Source: Comamonas composti DSM 21721 (lineage in GTDB: Bacteria; Pseudomonadota; Gammaproteobacteria; Burkholderiales; Burkholderiaceae_C). From it: a DNA stretch of 64,000 bases. Location: NCBI RefSeq assembly GCF_000429845.1, contig NZ_AUCQ01000001.1:1-64000 (forward strand). Direction: 5' to 3'. The notes below the pieces were generated by a model that did not search any database, had not been told where the DNA came from, and worked only from the letters and a program-made list of their open reading frames with translations. Within the stretch, counting starts at the first letter, position 1, and each line of letters begins with the position of its first letter. Below are positions 11,447 to 20,964 of the stretch, piece after piece. Made by a program: the position numbers and the translations under genes.

Positions 11447-12118
11447 TCACGGCGCCGGCAAGGGGGCTGCCGTGGGGCCGCGTTCGCGTGCGGCTTCGGC
11501 GGCCCTGGCCTTGCGTTCTTCGGCAGCCCTGATCTTGGCCTCATAGTCGGCGCGCGCCTGGCTGCGCCTTTGCGCCTCGCTGGCCTGACGCTGGTTTTGC
11601 TGGGCCTCATGGCGGCGCTGGTTGTCGGCCTGCTGGGCAGCACGCTCCCGGGCCTGCTGTTCGCGCTGGCTGCGCAAGGCCTCGGTATCGCGTGGCTGGG
11701 CCGGGGGCCGCTGCTGGGCCTTGAGGCCGGAGGCGGCCTTGTCCGCCTTCTTGGCCTCGATCTGCTGGCGGCGGAACTCGGCGTTCTCGCGCCGCTGCGC
11801 CTGGTTGAGCTGCAGCTCGCGCTCGCGCAGCGGATGCAGCTCCTCGCGCGCCTGACGGCGCACGTCGCGCAGGCAGTCCTCGACCGCAAAGCGCTGATAG
11901 CACAGGGTCTCGGCCGCGGTCTTGCGCCGCTCTATGTCGGCGCGCTGCAGCTCGATGCGGCCCCGCTCGGCCTCGCGCTCGGCCTGGACGCTGTTCGCGG
12001 CCTGCGGCGCGGTCACTTCCTGCGCCGCATGCAAGGAGCCGGCCATGGCCAGCCACAGGGCCGCCAGGCCCAGACCGGCCTGCTGTCTGCGGCCTGGGAA
12101 CGGAATGAATGCACGCAT
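11447..12118 (-). CDS. Secreted coiled-coil protein of unknown function
   Basis: Not assignable to a known function. The 223-aa product begins with a Sec signal peptide (MRAFIPFPGRR, then the hydrophobic LGLAALWLAMAG, cleavage near SLHAAQ). The mature part is almost entirely Gln/Arg/Glu/Ala-rich helix with strong coiled-coil character. Only two cysteines are present, in LCYQRFAVEDCLRD, and could form a disulfide in the periplasm. An ATG at 12133 would add five residues. It lies just downstream of zapE on the same strand (about 60 bases), so the two may share a transcript. Comparable short secreted coiled-coil proteins are common in Comamonadaceae (from memory, not checked). Confidence 0.75.
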   Translation of the reverse strand: MRAFIPFPGRRQQAGLGLAALWLAMAGSLHAAQEVTAPQAANSVQAEREAERGRIELQRADIERRKTAAETLCYQRFAVEDCLRDVRRQAREELHPLRERELQLNQAQRRENAEFRRQQIEAKKADKAASGLKAQQRPPAQPRDTEALRSQREQQARERAAQQADNQRRHEAQQNQRQASEAQRRSQARADYEAKIRAAEERKARAAEAARERGPTAAPLPAP

Positions 12119-12177
12119 GGAGATTTTCAGCATCTGGTAATCGGTGGAGTGAGCCGCCGGGCCCGGGGCCGCTGTTG

Positions 12178-13281
12178 TCAGGTCAGGCCGGTATCGACCA
12201 CACGGCGCTCTAGCGCCAGGAATTCCTTGGACTGCATCTCGTTGAGACGCGAAACCGTGCGCGGAAACTCATGGGCCAGCGGCCCCTCAGTGTATAGCTG
12301 CTCGGGCGGCACGGCGGCCGAGAGCACGAGCTTCACGCGCCTGTCGTAGAGCACGTCCACCAGCCAGGTGAAGCGCCGCGCGGGCGAGGCCATGTTCACG
12401 GGCATATAGGGCACGTCGGACAGCAGCACGGTGTGGAACTGGCTGGCGATTTCCAGGTAGTCGTTCTGCGAGCGCGGGCCACCGCACAGCTCGCGAAAGT
12501 CGAACCAGACCACGCCGCCTGCGCGCCGCTTGGCGCGGATCTCGCGCGCCTCGATGCGCAGCACCGGGTCTTCGTCGCGGGCCTCGGCCAGGCGCTCGAA
12601 GGTCTGCTGCATGGCTGCATCGGCCTCGGCGCCCAGCGGCGTGTGATAGAGCCTGGCATTCTCCAGCGTGCGACGCCGGTAATCCGTGCCGTTGTCCACG
12701 TTCACGACTTCCATGCGCTCGTTGAGCAGGTCGATGGCCGGCAGGATGCGGTCGCGGTGCAGGCCGCCCGGGTAGAGCTCGTCGGGCATGAAGTTGGAGG
12801 TGGTCACAAAGCCCACGCCATTCGCGAACAAGGCCACGAGCAGGCGGTGCAGGATCATCGCGTCCGTGATGTCGGCCACGTGGAATTCGTCAAAGCAGAT
12901 GAGCTTGTAGCGCTTGGCAATGCGCGCGCCCAGCACATCCAGCGGGTTCTGCGTGCCTTGCAGCACGACGAGCTCGCGGTGCACCTCGCGCATGAACTCA
13001 TGAAAGTGCAGCCGCACCTTGCGCTTGAGCGGCACGGCATTGAAGAAGCAGTCCATGAGAAAGCTCTTGCCGCGCCCCACGCCGCCGTACATGTAGACGC
13101 CGCGCGGAATATCGGGGTGGTTGAAGAGCTTCTTGAGACTGTTGGAGCGGCGCGTCTTGTAGCCGGCCCAGTCATCGGCACAGCGCTGCAAGGCCTCGAC
13201 GGCACGCAGCTGCGCGGGATCGCTTTGAAAGCCCTTGGCCACCAACTCGGCCTCGTAGGCCTCACGCACGGAAACGCTCAT
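12178..13281 (-). CDS. zapE: Cell division ATPase ZapE (AFG1-like)
   Basis: ZapE is an AFG1/LACE1-type P-loop ATPase that associates with the Z-ring. The 367-aa product has RGVYMYGGVGRGKSFLMD (Walker A GGVGRGKS, about residue 67), KLICFDEFHVADITDA (Walker B) and FVTTSNFMPDELYPGGL, which are typical of the family. It follows the odhA-odhB-lpdA cluster on the same strand but is separated from lpdA by two hairpins. It therefore probably has its own promoter. Confidence 0.93.
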   Translation of the reverse strand: MSVSVREAYEAELVAKGFQSDPAQLRAVEALQRCADDWAGYKTRRSNSLKKLFNHPDIPRGVYMYGGVGRGKSFLMDCFFNAVPLKRKVRLHFHEFMREVHRELVVLQGTQNPLDVLGARIAKRYKLICFDEFHVADITDAMILHRLLVALFANGVGFVTTSNFMPDELYPGGLHRDRILPAIDLLNERMEVVNVDNGTDYRRRTLENARLYHTPLGAEADAAMQQTFERLAEARDEDPVLRIEAREIRAKRRAGGVVWFDFRELCGGPRSQNDYLEIASQFHTVLLSDVPYMPVNMASPARRFTWLVDVLYDRRVKLVLSAAVPPEQLYTEGPLAHEFPRTVSRLNEMQSKEFLALERRVVDTGLT

Positions 13282-13297
13282 TCTCAGTTCTTCACTC

Positions 13298-13340
13298 TCA
13301 AAAACGACAAAGCCAAGCCCTGGCGAAACCAGGGCTTGGC
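13298..13340 (-). terminator. Strong hairpin between lpdA and zapE
   Basis: A perfect 12-bp stem, GCCAAGCCCTGG at 13312-13323 with CCAGGGCTTGGC at 13329-13340, has a CGAAA loop. On the minus strand it is followed by TTTGTCGTTTTT. It reads as an intrinsic terminator closing the odh/lpd transcript before zapE. Confidence 0.8.
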
Positions 13341-13345
13341 GGCTT

Positions 13346-13402
13346 AGAGCGTGTTCACGATCTCCTCGCGGCGCGCCTGCGTAGAGATCATGAACATGCT
13401 CT
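13346..13402. repeat. 57-bp miniature inverted-repeat element
   Basis: AGAGCGTGTTCACGATCTC at 13346-13364 is nearly the inverse of GAGATCATGAACATGCTCT at 13384-13402. This is a compact copy of the dispersed element seen full size at 60655-60923; only 19 bases separate the ends. Confidence 0.65.
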
Positions 13403-13422
13403 TAGAACGTCAACACGTTCTC

Positions 13423-13441
13423 AAAAACCCCAGGGGGTTTT
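13423..13441 (-). terminator. Terminator overlapping the lpdA stop codon
   Basis: Read on the minus strand, AAACCCCCTGGGGTTTTT folds into a compact G/C stem with a T-run, starting inside the TAA stop region of lpdA. It is the first of two terminator-like hairpins after lpdA. Confidence 0.65.
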
Positions 13442-14867
13442 AGAAGTTCAGCGTGCGCTTGTCAACCGCCAGAGCGGCTTCCTTGGTGGATTCCGACAGC
13501 GAGGGGTGGGCGTGGCAGATGCGTGCGATGTCCTCGCTTGATGCCTTGAACTCCATGGCCACCACGGCTTCGGAGATCAGCTCGGAGACCATGGGGCCGA
13601 CCATGTGCACGCCCAGAATCTCGTCGGTCTCGGCATCGGCCAGGAACTTGACCATGCCCGTGGTATCGCCCAGCGCGCGTGCGCGGCCGTTGGCCAGGAA
13701 GGGGAAAGAGCCTGCCTTGTACTTCACGCCCTGCTCTTTGAGTTGCTGCTCGGTGCGGCCCACCCAGGCCACTTCGGGGCTGGTGTAGATCACGAAGGGA
13801 ATGGTGTTGAAGTTCACATGACCGTGCTGGCCGGCAATGCGTTCGGCCACGGCCACGGCCTCTTCCTCGGCCTTGTGGGCCAGCATGGGGCCGCGCACCA
13901 CGTCGCCCACGGCCCAGACGCCGGGCAGATTGGTCTTGCAGTGGTCGTCCACGACGATGGCGCCACGCTCGTCCAGCGCCAGGCCCACGGCTTCCACGTT
14001 CAGGCCGTTGGTGTTGGCCGTGCGGCCGATGGAGACGATGAGCTTGTCCACTTCCAGCGTCTGGGCTTCGCCCTTGGCGTTGGTGTAGGCCACCGTCACG
14101 CCCTTCTTGCCGGCCTTGACTTCGCCGACCTTCACACCGAGCTCGATCTTCAGGCCCTGCTTGTCGAAGGCCTTCTTGGCCTCCTTGGCGATCTGCTCAT
14201 CCACGGCGGGCAGGAACTTGTCCATGCCTTCGAGCACGGTGACCTGCGCACCCAGACGGCGCCAGACCGAGCCCATCTCCAGGCCGATCACGCCCGAGCC
14301 GATCAGGCCCAGGGTCTTGGGAGTCTTGCCCAGGCGCAGCGCGCCGTCGTTGGAGAGGATGTTCTCCTCGTCAAAGGCCACGCCGGGCAGCGGACGCGCA
14401 TTCGAGCCCGTGGCCACGATGATCTGCTGGCCGGTGATGACTTCCTCTTGCTTGCCCGCAACCTTGATTTCGTAGCCGCCTTCAACCGCCTTGACGAAGG
14501 AGCCACGGCCATGGAAGAACGTGACCTTGTTCTTCTTGAACAGGTACAGGATGCCGTCGTTGTTCTGCTTCACGACCGCATCCTTGCGGCCGACCATCTT
14601 GGCCACGTCGATGTCCACCTTGCCCGTGGAGATGCCGTGGTCGGCAAAGTGCAGCTTGGCATGTTCGAAATGCTCGGAAGACTGCAGCAAGGCCTTGGAG
14701 GGGATGCAGCCCACGTTGGTGCAGGTACCACCCGGAGCAGCGCCGCCAGCGGCGTTCGTCCACTCGTCGATACAGGCCACGCTCTTGCCCAGCTGGGCAG
14801 CGCGGATGGCCGCGATGTAGCCGCCAGGGCCGGCGCCGATCACGATAACGTCGAATTGCTTGCTCAT
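13440..14867 (-). CDS. lpdA: Dihydrolipoyl dehydrogenase (E3 of 2-oxoglutarate dehydrogenase)
   Basis: FAD flavoprotein that reoxidises dihydrolipoamide on OdhB and passes electrons to NAD+. The 475-aa protein has the N-terminal FAD motif [22 protein letters not shown]. The redox disulfide lies in [16 protein letters not shown], the NAD-binding site is [13 protein letters not shown], and the catalytic His-Glu region is [10 protein letters not shown] start at the ATG giving [11 protein letters not shown], preceded by AGAGAT. It lies downstream of odhB with a 233-base gap holding a hairpin, so it may be made at a lower level or from a second promoter. Confidence 0.96.
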   Translation of the reverse strand: MSKQFDVIVIGAGPGGYIAAIRAAQLGKSVACIDEWTNAAGGAAPGGTCTNVGCIPSKALLQSSEHFEHAKLHFADHGISTGKVDIDVAKMVGRKDAVVKQNNDGILYLFKKNKVTFFHGRGSFVKAVEGGYEIKVAGKQEEVITGQQIIVATGSNARPLPGVAFDEENILSNDGALRLGKTPKTLGLIGSGVIGLEMGSVWRRLGAQVTVLEGMDKFLPAVDEQIAKEAKKAFDKQGLKIELGVKVGEVKAGKKGVTVAYTNAKGEAQTLEVDKLIVSIGRTANTNGLNVEAVGLALDERGAIVVDDHCKTNLPGVWAVGDVVRGPMLAHKAEEEAVAVAERIAGQHGHVNFNTIPFVIYTSPEVAWVGRTEQQLKEQGVKYKAGSFPFLANGRARALGDTTGMVKFLADAETDEILGVHMVGPMVSELISEAVVAMEFKASSEDIARICHAHPSLSESTKEAALAVDKRTLNF

Positions 14868-14893
14868 GATTTGAATCTCTTCTCTATGTTGCT

Positions 14894-14938
14894 GGAAAAA
14901 ACCCACCATCAGGCCATGTCAAGCCAATGGTGGGTTTT
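14894..14938 (-). terminator. Hairpin with T-run between odhB and lpdA
   Basis: AAAACCCACCAT at 14897-14908 pairs perfectly with ATGGTGGGTTTT at 14927-14938. On the minus strand it is followed by TTTTTT, just upstream of lpdA. It resembles an intrinsic terminator or attenuator that would uncouple lpdA from odhAB. Confidence 0.7.
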
Positions 14939-15034
14939 CACTGCTAGATGTTCAAGTGTTGTTTTGCCCTGTGCACACGCGCGGACCAAGCCAATGGCCA
15001 TCGCGCAAGGGCCGCCCCGCAGCGCTGATGGCGT

Positions 15035-15096
15035 CCCCCTTCCCGAATTGCAAGGCAATTCGAGAGAAGGGGGAAGGCGCACAGCGCCTCAGGGGG
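15035..15096. repeat. Palindromic intergenic repeat
   Basis: CCCCCTT (15035-15041) pairs with AAGGGGG (15067-15073) around an inner GAATTG/CAATTC stem. A GGCGC/GCGCC stem follows, then AGGGGG. It lies just past the odhB stop. A piece with the same ending (CGCTCAGGGGG) lies near 40455 after yejB, so it is probably a dispersed Comamonadaceae repeat. Confidence 0.5.
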
Positions 15097-15100
15097 TTGA

Positions 15101-16327
15101 TCACAGATCGAACAGCAGGCGCGAAGGATCTTCCAGCGCGTCCTTCATGGCCACCAGGCCCAGCACGGCTTCGCGGCCGTCGATGATGCGGTGGTCATAC
15201 GACATGGCGAAGTAGTTCATGGGTCGCACCACGACCTGGCCGTTTTCCACCACGGCGCGGTCCTTGGTGGCGTGCACGCCCAGGATGGCCGACTGGGGCG
15301 GGTTGATGATGGGGGTGGACATCATCGAGCCGAAGGTGCCGCCGTTGGAGATGGAGAAGGTGCCGCCGGTCATCTCCTCGATGCCCAGCTTGCCGTCAGC
15401 CGCCTTCTTGCCGAATTCGGCAATCTTCTTTTCGATGTCGGCGAAGCTCATCTGGTCGGCGTTGCGCAGAATCGGCACCACCAGGCCACGGGGCGAGCCC
15501 ACGGCGATACCGATGTCGAAGTAGCCGTGATAGACGATGTCGTTGCCGTCCACCGAGGCGTTGAGCACCGGGTACTTCTTGAGGGCGTGCACTGCCGCCT
15601 TCACGAAGAAGGACATGAAGCCCAGCTTCACACCGTGCTCCTTGACGAAATCGTCCTGGAATTTCTTGCGCAAGGCCATCACGGGCGCCATGTTCACTTC
15701 GTTGAACGTGGTCAGGATGGCGTTGGTGGATTGCGACTGCAGCAGGCGCTCGGCCACGCGGGCACGCAGACGGGTCATGGGCACACGCTGCTCGGGGCGG
15801 CCCGACAGGTCTTCCTTGACCGCAGGCGCGGCCACCTGGGGCAGAGCAGTCTTGGGAGCGCCGGTGGGGATGGTGGCGCCAGCCTTGATGGCAGACAGCG
15901 CATCACCCTTGGTCACACGGCCGTCCTTGCCCGTGCCCGCCACATTGGCAGCCGACAGATTGTTCTCCGCCAGGATCTTGGCGGCAGCAGGCATGGCCAC
16001 ATCGCCCTTGTTGGCCGCTGCGGCGGGAGCGGCTGCAGGAGCAGCAGCGGGGGCTGCGGCTGCAGGCGCGGCCGCACCTGCCACGGCTTCGGTGTCGATC
16101 TTGGCGATGAGCTGCTCGGCCACCACGGTGGCGCCGTCGCCTTGGACGATTTCGGTGAGCACGCCAGCCGAAGGGGCGGGCACTTCCAGCACCACTTTGT
16201 CGGTCTCGATCTCGATGAGAATTTCGTCCACGGCCACAGCTTCACCGACCTTTTTCTTCCAGGTCAGCATGGTGGCTTCGGCAATGGATTCGGACAGCTG
16301 GGGAACTTTGACTTCAACGATAGCCAT
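15101..16327 (-). CDS. odhB: Dihydrolipoyllysine succinyltransferase (E2 of 2-oxoglutarate dehydrogenase)
   Basis: Core of the TCA-cycle 2-oxoglutarate dehydrogenase complex; it transfers succinyl groups from its lipoyl arm to CoA. The 408-aa protein has one lipoyl domain ([12 protein letters not shown], modified Lys about residue 43), then an Ala/Pro-rich flexible linker. A peripheral-subunit-binding domain ([24 protein letters not shown]) and the catalytic domain follow, ending with [13 protein letters not shown], where His and Asp are catalytic. Start at [14 protein letters not shown], preceded by GGAAGAA. It is 53 bases downstream of odhA, in the same operon. Confidence 0.96.
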   Translation of the reverse strand: MAIVEVKVPQLSESIAEATMLTWKKKVGEAVAVDEILIEIETDKVVLEVPAPSAGVLTEIVQGDGATVVAEQLIAKIDTEAVAGAAAPAAAAPAAAPAAAPAAAANKGDVAMPAAAKILAENNLSAANVAGTGKDGRVTKGDALSAIKAGATIPTGAPKTALPQVAAPAVKEDLSGRPEQRVPMTRLRARVAERLLQSQSTNAILTTFNEVNMAPVMALRKKFQDDFVKEHGVKLGFMSFFVKAAVHALKKYPVLNASVDGNDIVYHGYFDIGIAVGSPRGLVVPILRNADQMSFADIEKKIAEFGKKAADGKLGIEEMTGGTFSISNGGTFGSMMSTPIINPPQSAILGVHATKDRAVVENGQVVVRPMNYFAMSYDHRIIDGREAVLGLVAMKDALEDPSRLLFDL

Positions 16328-16380
16328 TTTGAATTCTTCCAAAAAGTGTTCTGTTCTGATACGAGGATGGGGTCACTGCC

Positions 16381-19260
16381 TTACTTGGTCAGGACAAAAC
16401 CCTTGAGCTTGCCGAATGCGCCTTCGACCAGTGCCTTTTGTTGCTCCTGGTGCAGGTGCGAGTAGCCTACGGCAGGCGATGCCGAGGCAGCGCGGCCGGA
16501 GTAGCCCAGCTTCTGTCCATCGAGCATGTTCTCGTGGATGTTGTGCTGGATGAAGAACCAGGCACCCTGGTTCTGCGGCTCATCCTGGCACCAGACGATT
16601 TCCGTGGCATTGCCGTATTTCTTGAGCTCGGCAGCAAAGGCCTTGTGCGGGAAGGGATAGAGCTGCTCGACGCGGATGATGGCCACGTCCTTGCTTTCCT
16701 TCTCGGTGCGCTTTTTCACCAGGTCGTAGTACACCTTGCCCGAGCAGGCAATGACGCGCTTGACCTTGGCGGCGTTCTTCACCACGGCCTCGTCCTGCTC
16801 GGGCAGCACGGTGCGAAAGCCCCCGCTGGTGAACTCGGCCAGGGGCGAAGTCGCATCCTTGTTACGCAGCAGCGACTTGGGCGTCATGATGACCAGTGGC
16901 TTGCGCAGATTGCGCACCATCTGGCGGCGCAGCACGTGGAAGATCTGGCTGGCCGTGGTCGGCTGCACGATCTGCATGTTGGTGTCGGCGGCCAGTTGCA
17001 TGAAGCGCTCCAGGCGCGCCGAGCTGTGCTCGGGGCCCTGGCCTTCATAGCCATGGGGCAGCATCAGGGTCAGGCCGTTGATGCGGCCCCACTTGACTTC
17101 ACCCGAGGCAATGAACTGGTCGATCACGACCTGAGCGCCGTTGGCGAAGTCGCCGAACTGGGCTTCCCAGATCACCAGGGTGTTGGGATCGTTGGAGGCA
17201 TAGCCGTATTCAAAGCCCAGCACCGCCTCTTCGGACAGGATGGAGTCGATGACCACGAACGGAGCCTGGCTCTCGGCCACGTTCTGCAGCGGGATATAGG
17301 TGCCTTCGCTCCACTTCTCACGCTTTTGGTCATGAATCACCGAATGGCGGTGGGTGAAGGTGCCGCGGCCGCAGTCTTCGCCCGACAGGCGCACGGGATA
17401 GCCCGATGCCACCAGCGAGGCGAAAGCCATGTGCTCGCCCATGCCCCAGTCCACATTGATGTCACCACGGCCCATGGCAGCGCGGTCGTCATAGACCTTC
17501 TTCACCAGGGCGTGAGGCGTCACGGTCTCGGGAATGGTGGTAATGCGCTCGGCCAGACGCTTCCACTCTGTCAGCGGAATGGCGGTGTCACCGGCATCGG
17601 TCCAGGTCTTGCCCAAGAAGGGGCTCCAGTCCACCGCGTACTTGCTCTTGAAGTTGGTCAGCACGGGGTCCACCGTGTGACGGCCTTCATCCATGGCGGC
17701 GCGATAGGCCTTGGCCATGTCGTCGCCCAGAGTATCGCCCAGGCCCTGGGCCGCGAGCTTGTCTGCATACAGCTTGCGCGTGCCGGGGTGCTGGCCGATC
17801 TTCTTGTACATCAGCGGCTGGGTCAGCGCAGGCGTGTCCTGCTCATTGTGGCCCAGCTTGCGGAAGCAGACGATGTCCACGACCACGTCCTTGGCGAACT
17901 CCATGCGGAAGTCCAGCGCCAGTTGCACGGCCAGGGCCACGGCCTCGGGATCGTCGCCGTTGACGTGCAGCACCGGGGATTCCACCATCTTCACGATGTC
18001 CGTGCAGTACAGCGTGGAGCGTGCATCGCGCGGATCGGAAGTGGTGAAGCCGATCTGGTTGTTGATGATGATGTGCACCGTGCCGCCCGTGGTGTAGCCA
18101 CGGGTCTGCATCAGCGCCAGAGTTTCCTGGTTCACGCCCTGGCCTGCAAAGGCTGCATCGCCGTGCACCAGCACGGGCAGGACCTGCTTGCCCTGCGGAT
18201 CGCCGCGACGGTCCATGCGCGAGCGCACCGAACCTTCGACCACGGGATTGACGATTTCCAGGTGCGAGGGGTTGAAGGCCAGCGACAGGTGCACCGGGCC
18301 GCCGGCCGTGGACACGTCGGAGCTGAAGCCCTGGTGATACTTCACGTCACCCGCAGGCAGGTCTTCGGGAGCCGTGTGGTCGAACTCGGCGAACAAGTCC
18401 TTGGGCATCTTGCCCAGGGTGTTGACCAGCACGTTCAGACGACCGCGGTGGGCCATGCCGATCACGACTTCCTGCACGCCCTTCTGGCCGGCAGCGTTGA
18501 TGAGCTCGTCCATGGCCACGATGAAGGACTCACCGCCTTCGAGCGAGAAACGCTTCTGGCCCACATACTTGGTGTGCAGATAGCGCTCCAGGCCTTCGGC
18601 AGCCGTCAGGCGATCGAGGATGCGCTTTTTCTGGCTGGCATCAAAGTTGGGCTTGGAGCGGATGGCTTCCAGCCTTTGCTGCCACCAGCGCTTTTGCACC
18701 TGGTCGGTGGCATACATGTATTCGACGCCGATGGTGCCGCAATAGGTTTCGCGCAGCGAGTTCATGAGCTCGCGCAGCGACATGGTCTCCTTGCCGAAGA
18801 AGGTGTTGCCCACGTTGAACACGGTTTCCTGGTCTGCATCAGCAAAGCCGTAGAACGCAGGTTCGAGTTCGGGAATCTCGGGGCGCTCGGTGCGCTTCAA
18901 GGGATCGAGATCGGCCCAACGCTGGCCCACGTTGCGGTAGGCGGCAATCAGCTGCTGTACGGCCGTGCGCTTGCGACCCAGTTCGGAGTCGGCTCCCGAA
19001 GCCACGACAACACGTGTACCGCCCTGCTTGGCACGCTCGGCGAAAGCATTGATGACGGGCAGGTGGGGGACATCCTTGGCATCCGTGCCATCAGCCGCGG
19101 GCACATGTTGCAATGCATCAAAGTACTCGCGCCAGGAGTCTGGCACGCTGCCGGGGTTGGCTAGGTAGTTCTCATACATCTCTTCGACATAGGGGGCATT
19201 GCCGCCGAAGAGATAGGTATTGCCTTGGTAGGCACGGTAGACCGATGTCTGATCGCTCAT
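16381..19260 (-). CDS. odhA: 2-oxoglutarate dehydrogenase E1 component
   Basis: Thiamine-diphosphate enzyme that decarboxylates 2-oxoglutarate and succinylates the lipoyl arm of OdhB. The 959-aa length is typical of proteobacterial SucA/OdhA. Visible signatures: the N-terminal LFGGNAPYVEEMYENYL helix that contacts E2/E3, GMAHRGRLNVLVNTLGK, VHGDAAFAGQG in the ThDP region, and GEDCGRGTFTHRHS in the transketolase-like domain. It is first of the cluster odhA-odhB-lpdA. About 200 bases upstream, up to the divergent AI-2E family gene, must hold its promoter; I cannot assign boxes with confidence. Confidence 0.97.
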   Translation of the reverse strand: MSDQTSVYRAYQGNTYLFGGNAPYVEEMYENYLANPGSVPDSWREYFDALQHVPAADGTDAKDVPHLPVINAFAERAKQGGTRVVVASGADSELGRKRTAVQQLIAAYRNVGQRWADLDPLKRTERPEIPELEPAFYGFADADQETVFNVGNTFFGKETMSLRELMNSLRETYCGTIGVEYMYATDQVQKRWWQQRLEAIRSKPNFDASQKKRILDRLTAAEGLERYLHTKYVGQKRFSLEGGESFIVAMDELINAAGQKGVQEVVIGMAHRGRLNVLVNTLGKMPKDLFAEFDHTAPEDLPAGDVKYHQGFSSDVSTAGGPVHLSLAFNPSHLEIVNPVVEGSVRSRMDRRGDPQGKQVLPVLVHGDAAFAGQGVNQETLALMQTRGYTTGGTVHIIINNQIGFTTSDPRDARSTLYCTDIVKMVESPVLHVNGDDPEAVALAVQLALDFRMEFAKDVVVDIVCFRKLGHNEQDTPALTQPLMYKKIGQHPGTRKLYADKLAAQGLGDTLGDDMAKAYRAAMDEGRHTVDPVLTNFKSKYAVDWSPFLGKTWTDAGDTAIPLTEWKRLAERITTIPETVTPHALVKKVYDDRAAMGRGDINVDWGMGEHMAFASLVASGYPVRLSGEDCGRGTFTHRHSVIHDQKREKWSEGTYIPLQNVAESQAPFVVIDSILSEEAVLGFEYGYASNDPNTLVIWEAQFGDFANGAQVVIDQFIASGEVKWGRINGLTLMLPHGYEGQGPEHSSARLERFMQLAADTNMQIVQPTTASQIFHVLRRQMVRNLRKPLVIMTPKSLLRNKDATSPLAEFTSGGFRTVLPEQDEAVVKNAAKVKRVIACSGKVYYDLVKKRTEKESKDVAIIRVEQLYPFPHKAFAAELKKYGNATEIVWCQDEPQNQGAWFFIQHNIHENMLDGQKLGYSGRAASASPAVGYSHLHQEQQKALVEGAFGKLKGFVLTK

Positions 19261-19465
19261 GTTGCGCTGACCTTCGCCCCCCTATGGGAGGCCTTAGCTG
19301 GTTTGTGGAACCTTCCGCGACACGGCTGAACCGATTGGCGGATGCGACTGTGGCTGGGAAGGGCCTTTTGTTGCGTCCGACATTGTGCCACCGTTCTCTC
19401 ATCCAGGCAGACCTGTGCGCGCGAGCGGTCCGACACAAAGGTCGCGTACATTCGCACATGTTCTG

Positions 19466-20662
19466 ATGGATTCAAAAATGAACCTGCTGCCACTACATAA
19501 ACGCACCTTCATGCTACTGCTCATTGCAGCAACCCTTGGCTTTGCTGCTGTACTTTGGGAGTTCATGGCAGCCATCTTCTGGGGCATTGTGCTGGCCATA
19601 CTGTTTGCGCCGCTGCACCGGCGCCTGCTGGCGCGCATGCCCAGGCGCACCAATCTGGCTGCACTGTCAACCCTGCTGCTGTGCCTGATCGTCGTCATCC
19701 TGCCACTGGCCTTGCTCGGAACATCGCTGATCAGCGAGGCCTCGGCCATCTATGAAAGCCTGAGCAGCGGCAACCTGGACGCCGGAACCTATCTGGAGCA
19801 GATCATGAGCGCCCTGCCCTCCTGGGCCACACCGTGGATGGACAGGCTGCATCTGGGCTCCATGGCCGACCTTCAGGAAAAGTTCACCGATGTCGCCATG
19901 CAGGCCAGCAAGCTCGCGGCCAGCAAGGCCGTGGGCATAGGCCAGAACACCCTGGGCTTTCTCGTGGGCTTTTGCGTGATGCTCTATCTGCTGTTCTTCC
20001 TGCTGCGCGATGGCACCGAGCTGACCCAGAAGCTGCGCGCCGCCATTCCCCTGGAAGCCGAGCACAAGAGAGAGCTGTCGAGCAAGTTCACCATCGTGAT
20101 CCGCGCCACGGTCAAGGGCAACATGGCCGTGGCCGCAGCCCAGGGCGCCCTGGGCGGACTGATCTTCTGGATTCTGGGCATTCAAGGCCCCGTGCTCTGG
20201 GGGGTGATCATGGCCTTTCTGTCCCTGCTGCCCGCCGTGGGTGCCAGCCTGATCTGGGCCCCCGTGGCGATCTACTTCATTGCCACTGGAGCCATGATGA
20301 AGGGCGTGGCCCTGGCCGCCTACGGCATCCTCGTGATCAGCCTGGTGGACAATGTGCTGCGCCCTCAGCTCGTCGGCAAGGACACCAAGATGCCCGACTA
20401 CATCGTGCTGATCTCCACCCTCGGCGGCATGTCCTTGTTCGGCCTGACGGGCTTTGTGATCGGCCCCGTGATCGCCGCCCTGTTCATGGTCATCTGGGAC
20501 CTGTTCTCGCGCATGCAGCAACAAGACCTCGAGGAGCGCACACGAAATGAACAAACAAATATAACGAACTACTCGCAAAGTCCTGACCAAGCCGCAAAGA
20601 ATGCCGAGGAGCAAGCTACACCAGTCGCTTTATCGAAAGATTCAGGACAAAATCACTCGTAG
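19466..20662 (+). CDS. AI-2E family transporter (PerM/UPF0118)
   Basis: Polytopic inner-membrane protein of the AI-2 exporter/PerM superfamily; the substrate of individual members is usually unknown. The 398-aa product has about eight hydrophobic segments, starting with FMLLLIAATLGFAAVLWEF, and the family signature LVDNVLRPQLVGKDTKMPDYIVLISTLGGM in the C-terminal third. The tail after the last helix (QQQDLEERTRNEQTN onward) is polar and low in complexity. Start taken at ATG 19466 (MDSKMNLLP); ATG 19478 is as good. It is divergent from odhA and separated from the fdo operon by an AT-rich palindrome. Confidence 0.88.
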   Translation: MDSKMNLLPLHKRTFMLLLIAATLGFAAVLWEFMAAIFWGIVLAILFAPLHRRLLARMPRRTNLAALSTLLLCLIVVILPLALLGTSLISEASAIYESLSSGNLDAGTYLEQIMSALPSWATPWMDRLHLGSMADLQEKFTDVAMQASKLAASKAVGIGQNTLGFLVGFCVMLYLLFFLLRDGTELTQKLRAAIPLEAEHKRELSSKFTIVIRATVKGNMAVAAAQGALGGLIFWILGIQGPVLWGVIMAFLSLLPAVGASLIWAPVAIYFIATGAMMKGVALAAYGILVISLVDNVLRPQLVGKDTKMPDYIVLISTLGGMSLFGLTGFVIGPVIAALFMVIWDLFSRMQQQDLEERTRNEQTNITNYSQSPDQAAKNAEEQATPVALSKDSGQNHS

Positions 20663-20745
20663 AACAATCTTCATCGATATTGATAATACTCCTGAAAACA
20701 TTTGAATCATTTTTCAAAAAATAGATTTCAACATAAATCATTAAC

Positions 20746-20790
20746 AAAATTCGAAATATCCATATGGATATTTCGAATTTTTTATTTTCA
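20746..20790 (+). terminator. Perfect 36-bp AT-rich palindrome with T-run
   Basis: Bases 20746-20763 and 20764-20781 are exact reverse complements (18-bp arms, centre CATATG), followed by TTTATTTT. It fits an intrinsic terminator for the AI-2E gene, but the perfect, loop-less symmetry is also compatible with a protein-binding operator. Confidence 0.65.
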
Positions 20791-20910
20791 AATAAATCAT
20801 CAAACCCTTTCCCGACAAGGACTTGAGGACTATCCAGCCTTTTGAGGCATGCATTTTCCCGATATCGCACGCCAACGCTCAGGATTAAGGGTTACTTCCC
20901 GGATTCACCC

Positions 20911-20936
20911 TTGGTCAGGGTCATAAAATTTGGTCA
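20911..20936. promoter_or_regulatory. Direct repeat TTGGTCA upstream of fdoG
   Basis: TTGGTCA occurs at 20911-20917 and again at 20930-20936, 19 bases apart (about two helical turns), 29-54 bases before the fdoG start. The spacing suits a regulator binding one DNA face, but no known box is matched. Confidence 0.3.
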
Positions 20937-20964
20937 CAAGCGTATATTTCTAAAAAGGTACCCC

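Larger units (their letters stand above)
20663..20964. other. AT-rich intergenic region ahead of the selenoprotein operon
   Basis: About 300 bases without a gene. The first 150 are unusually AT-rich for this genome and contain the 36-bp palindrome and T-run described separately. The rest should contain the fdoG promoter. I could not find well-spaced -35/-10 boxes. Confidence 0.5.
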
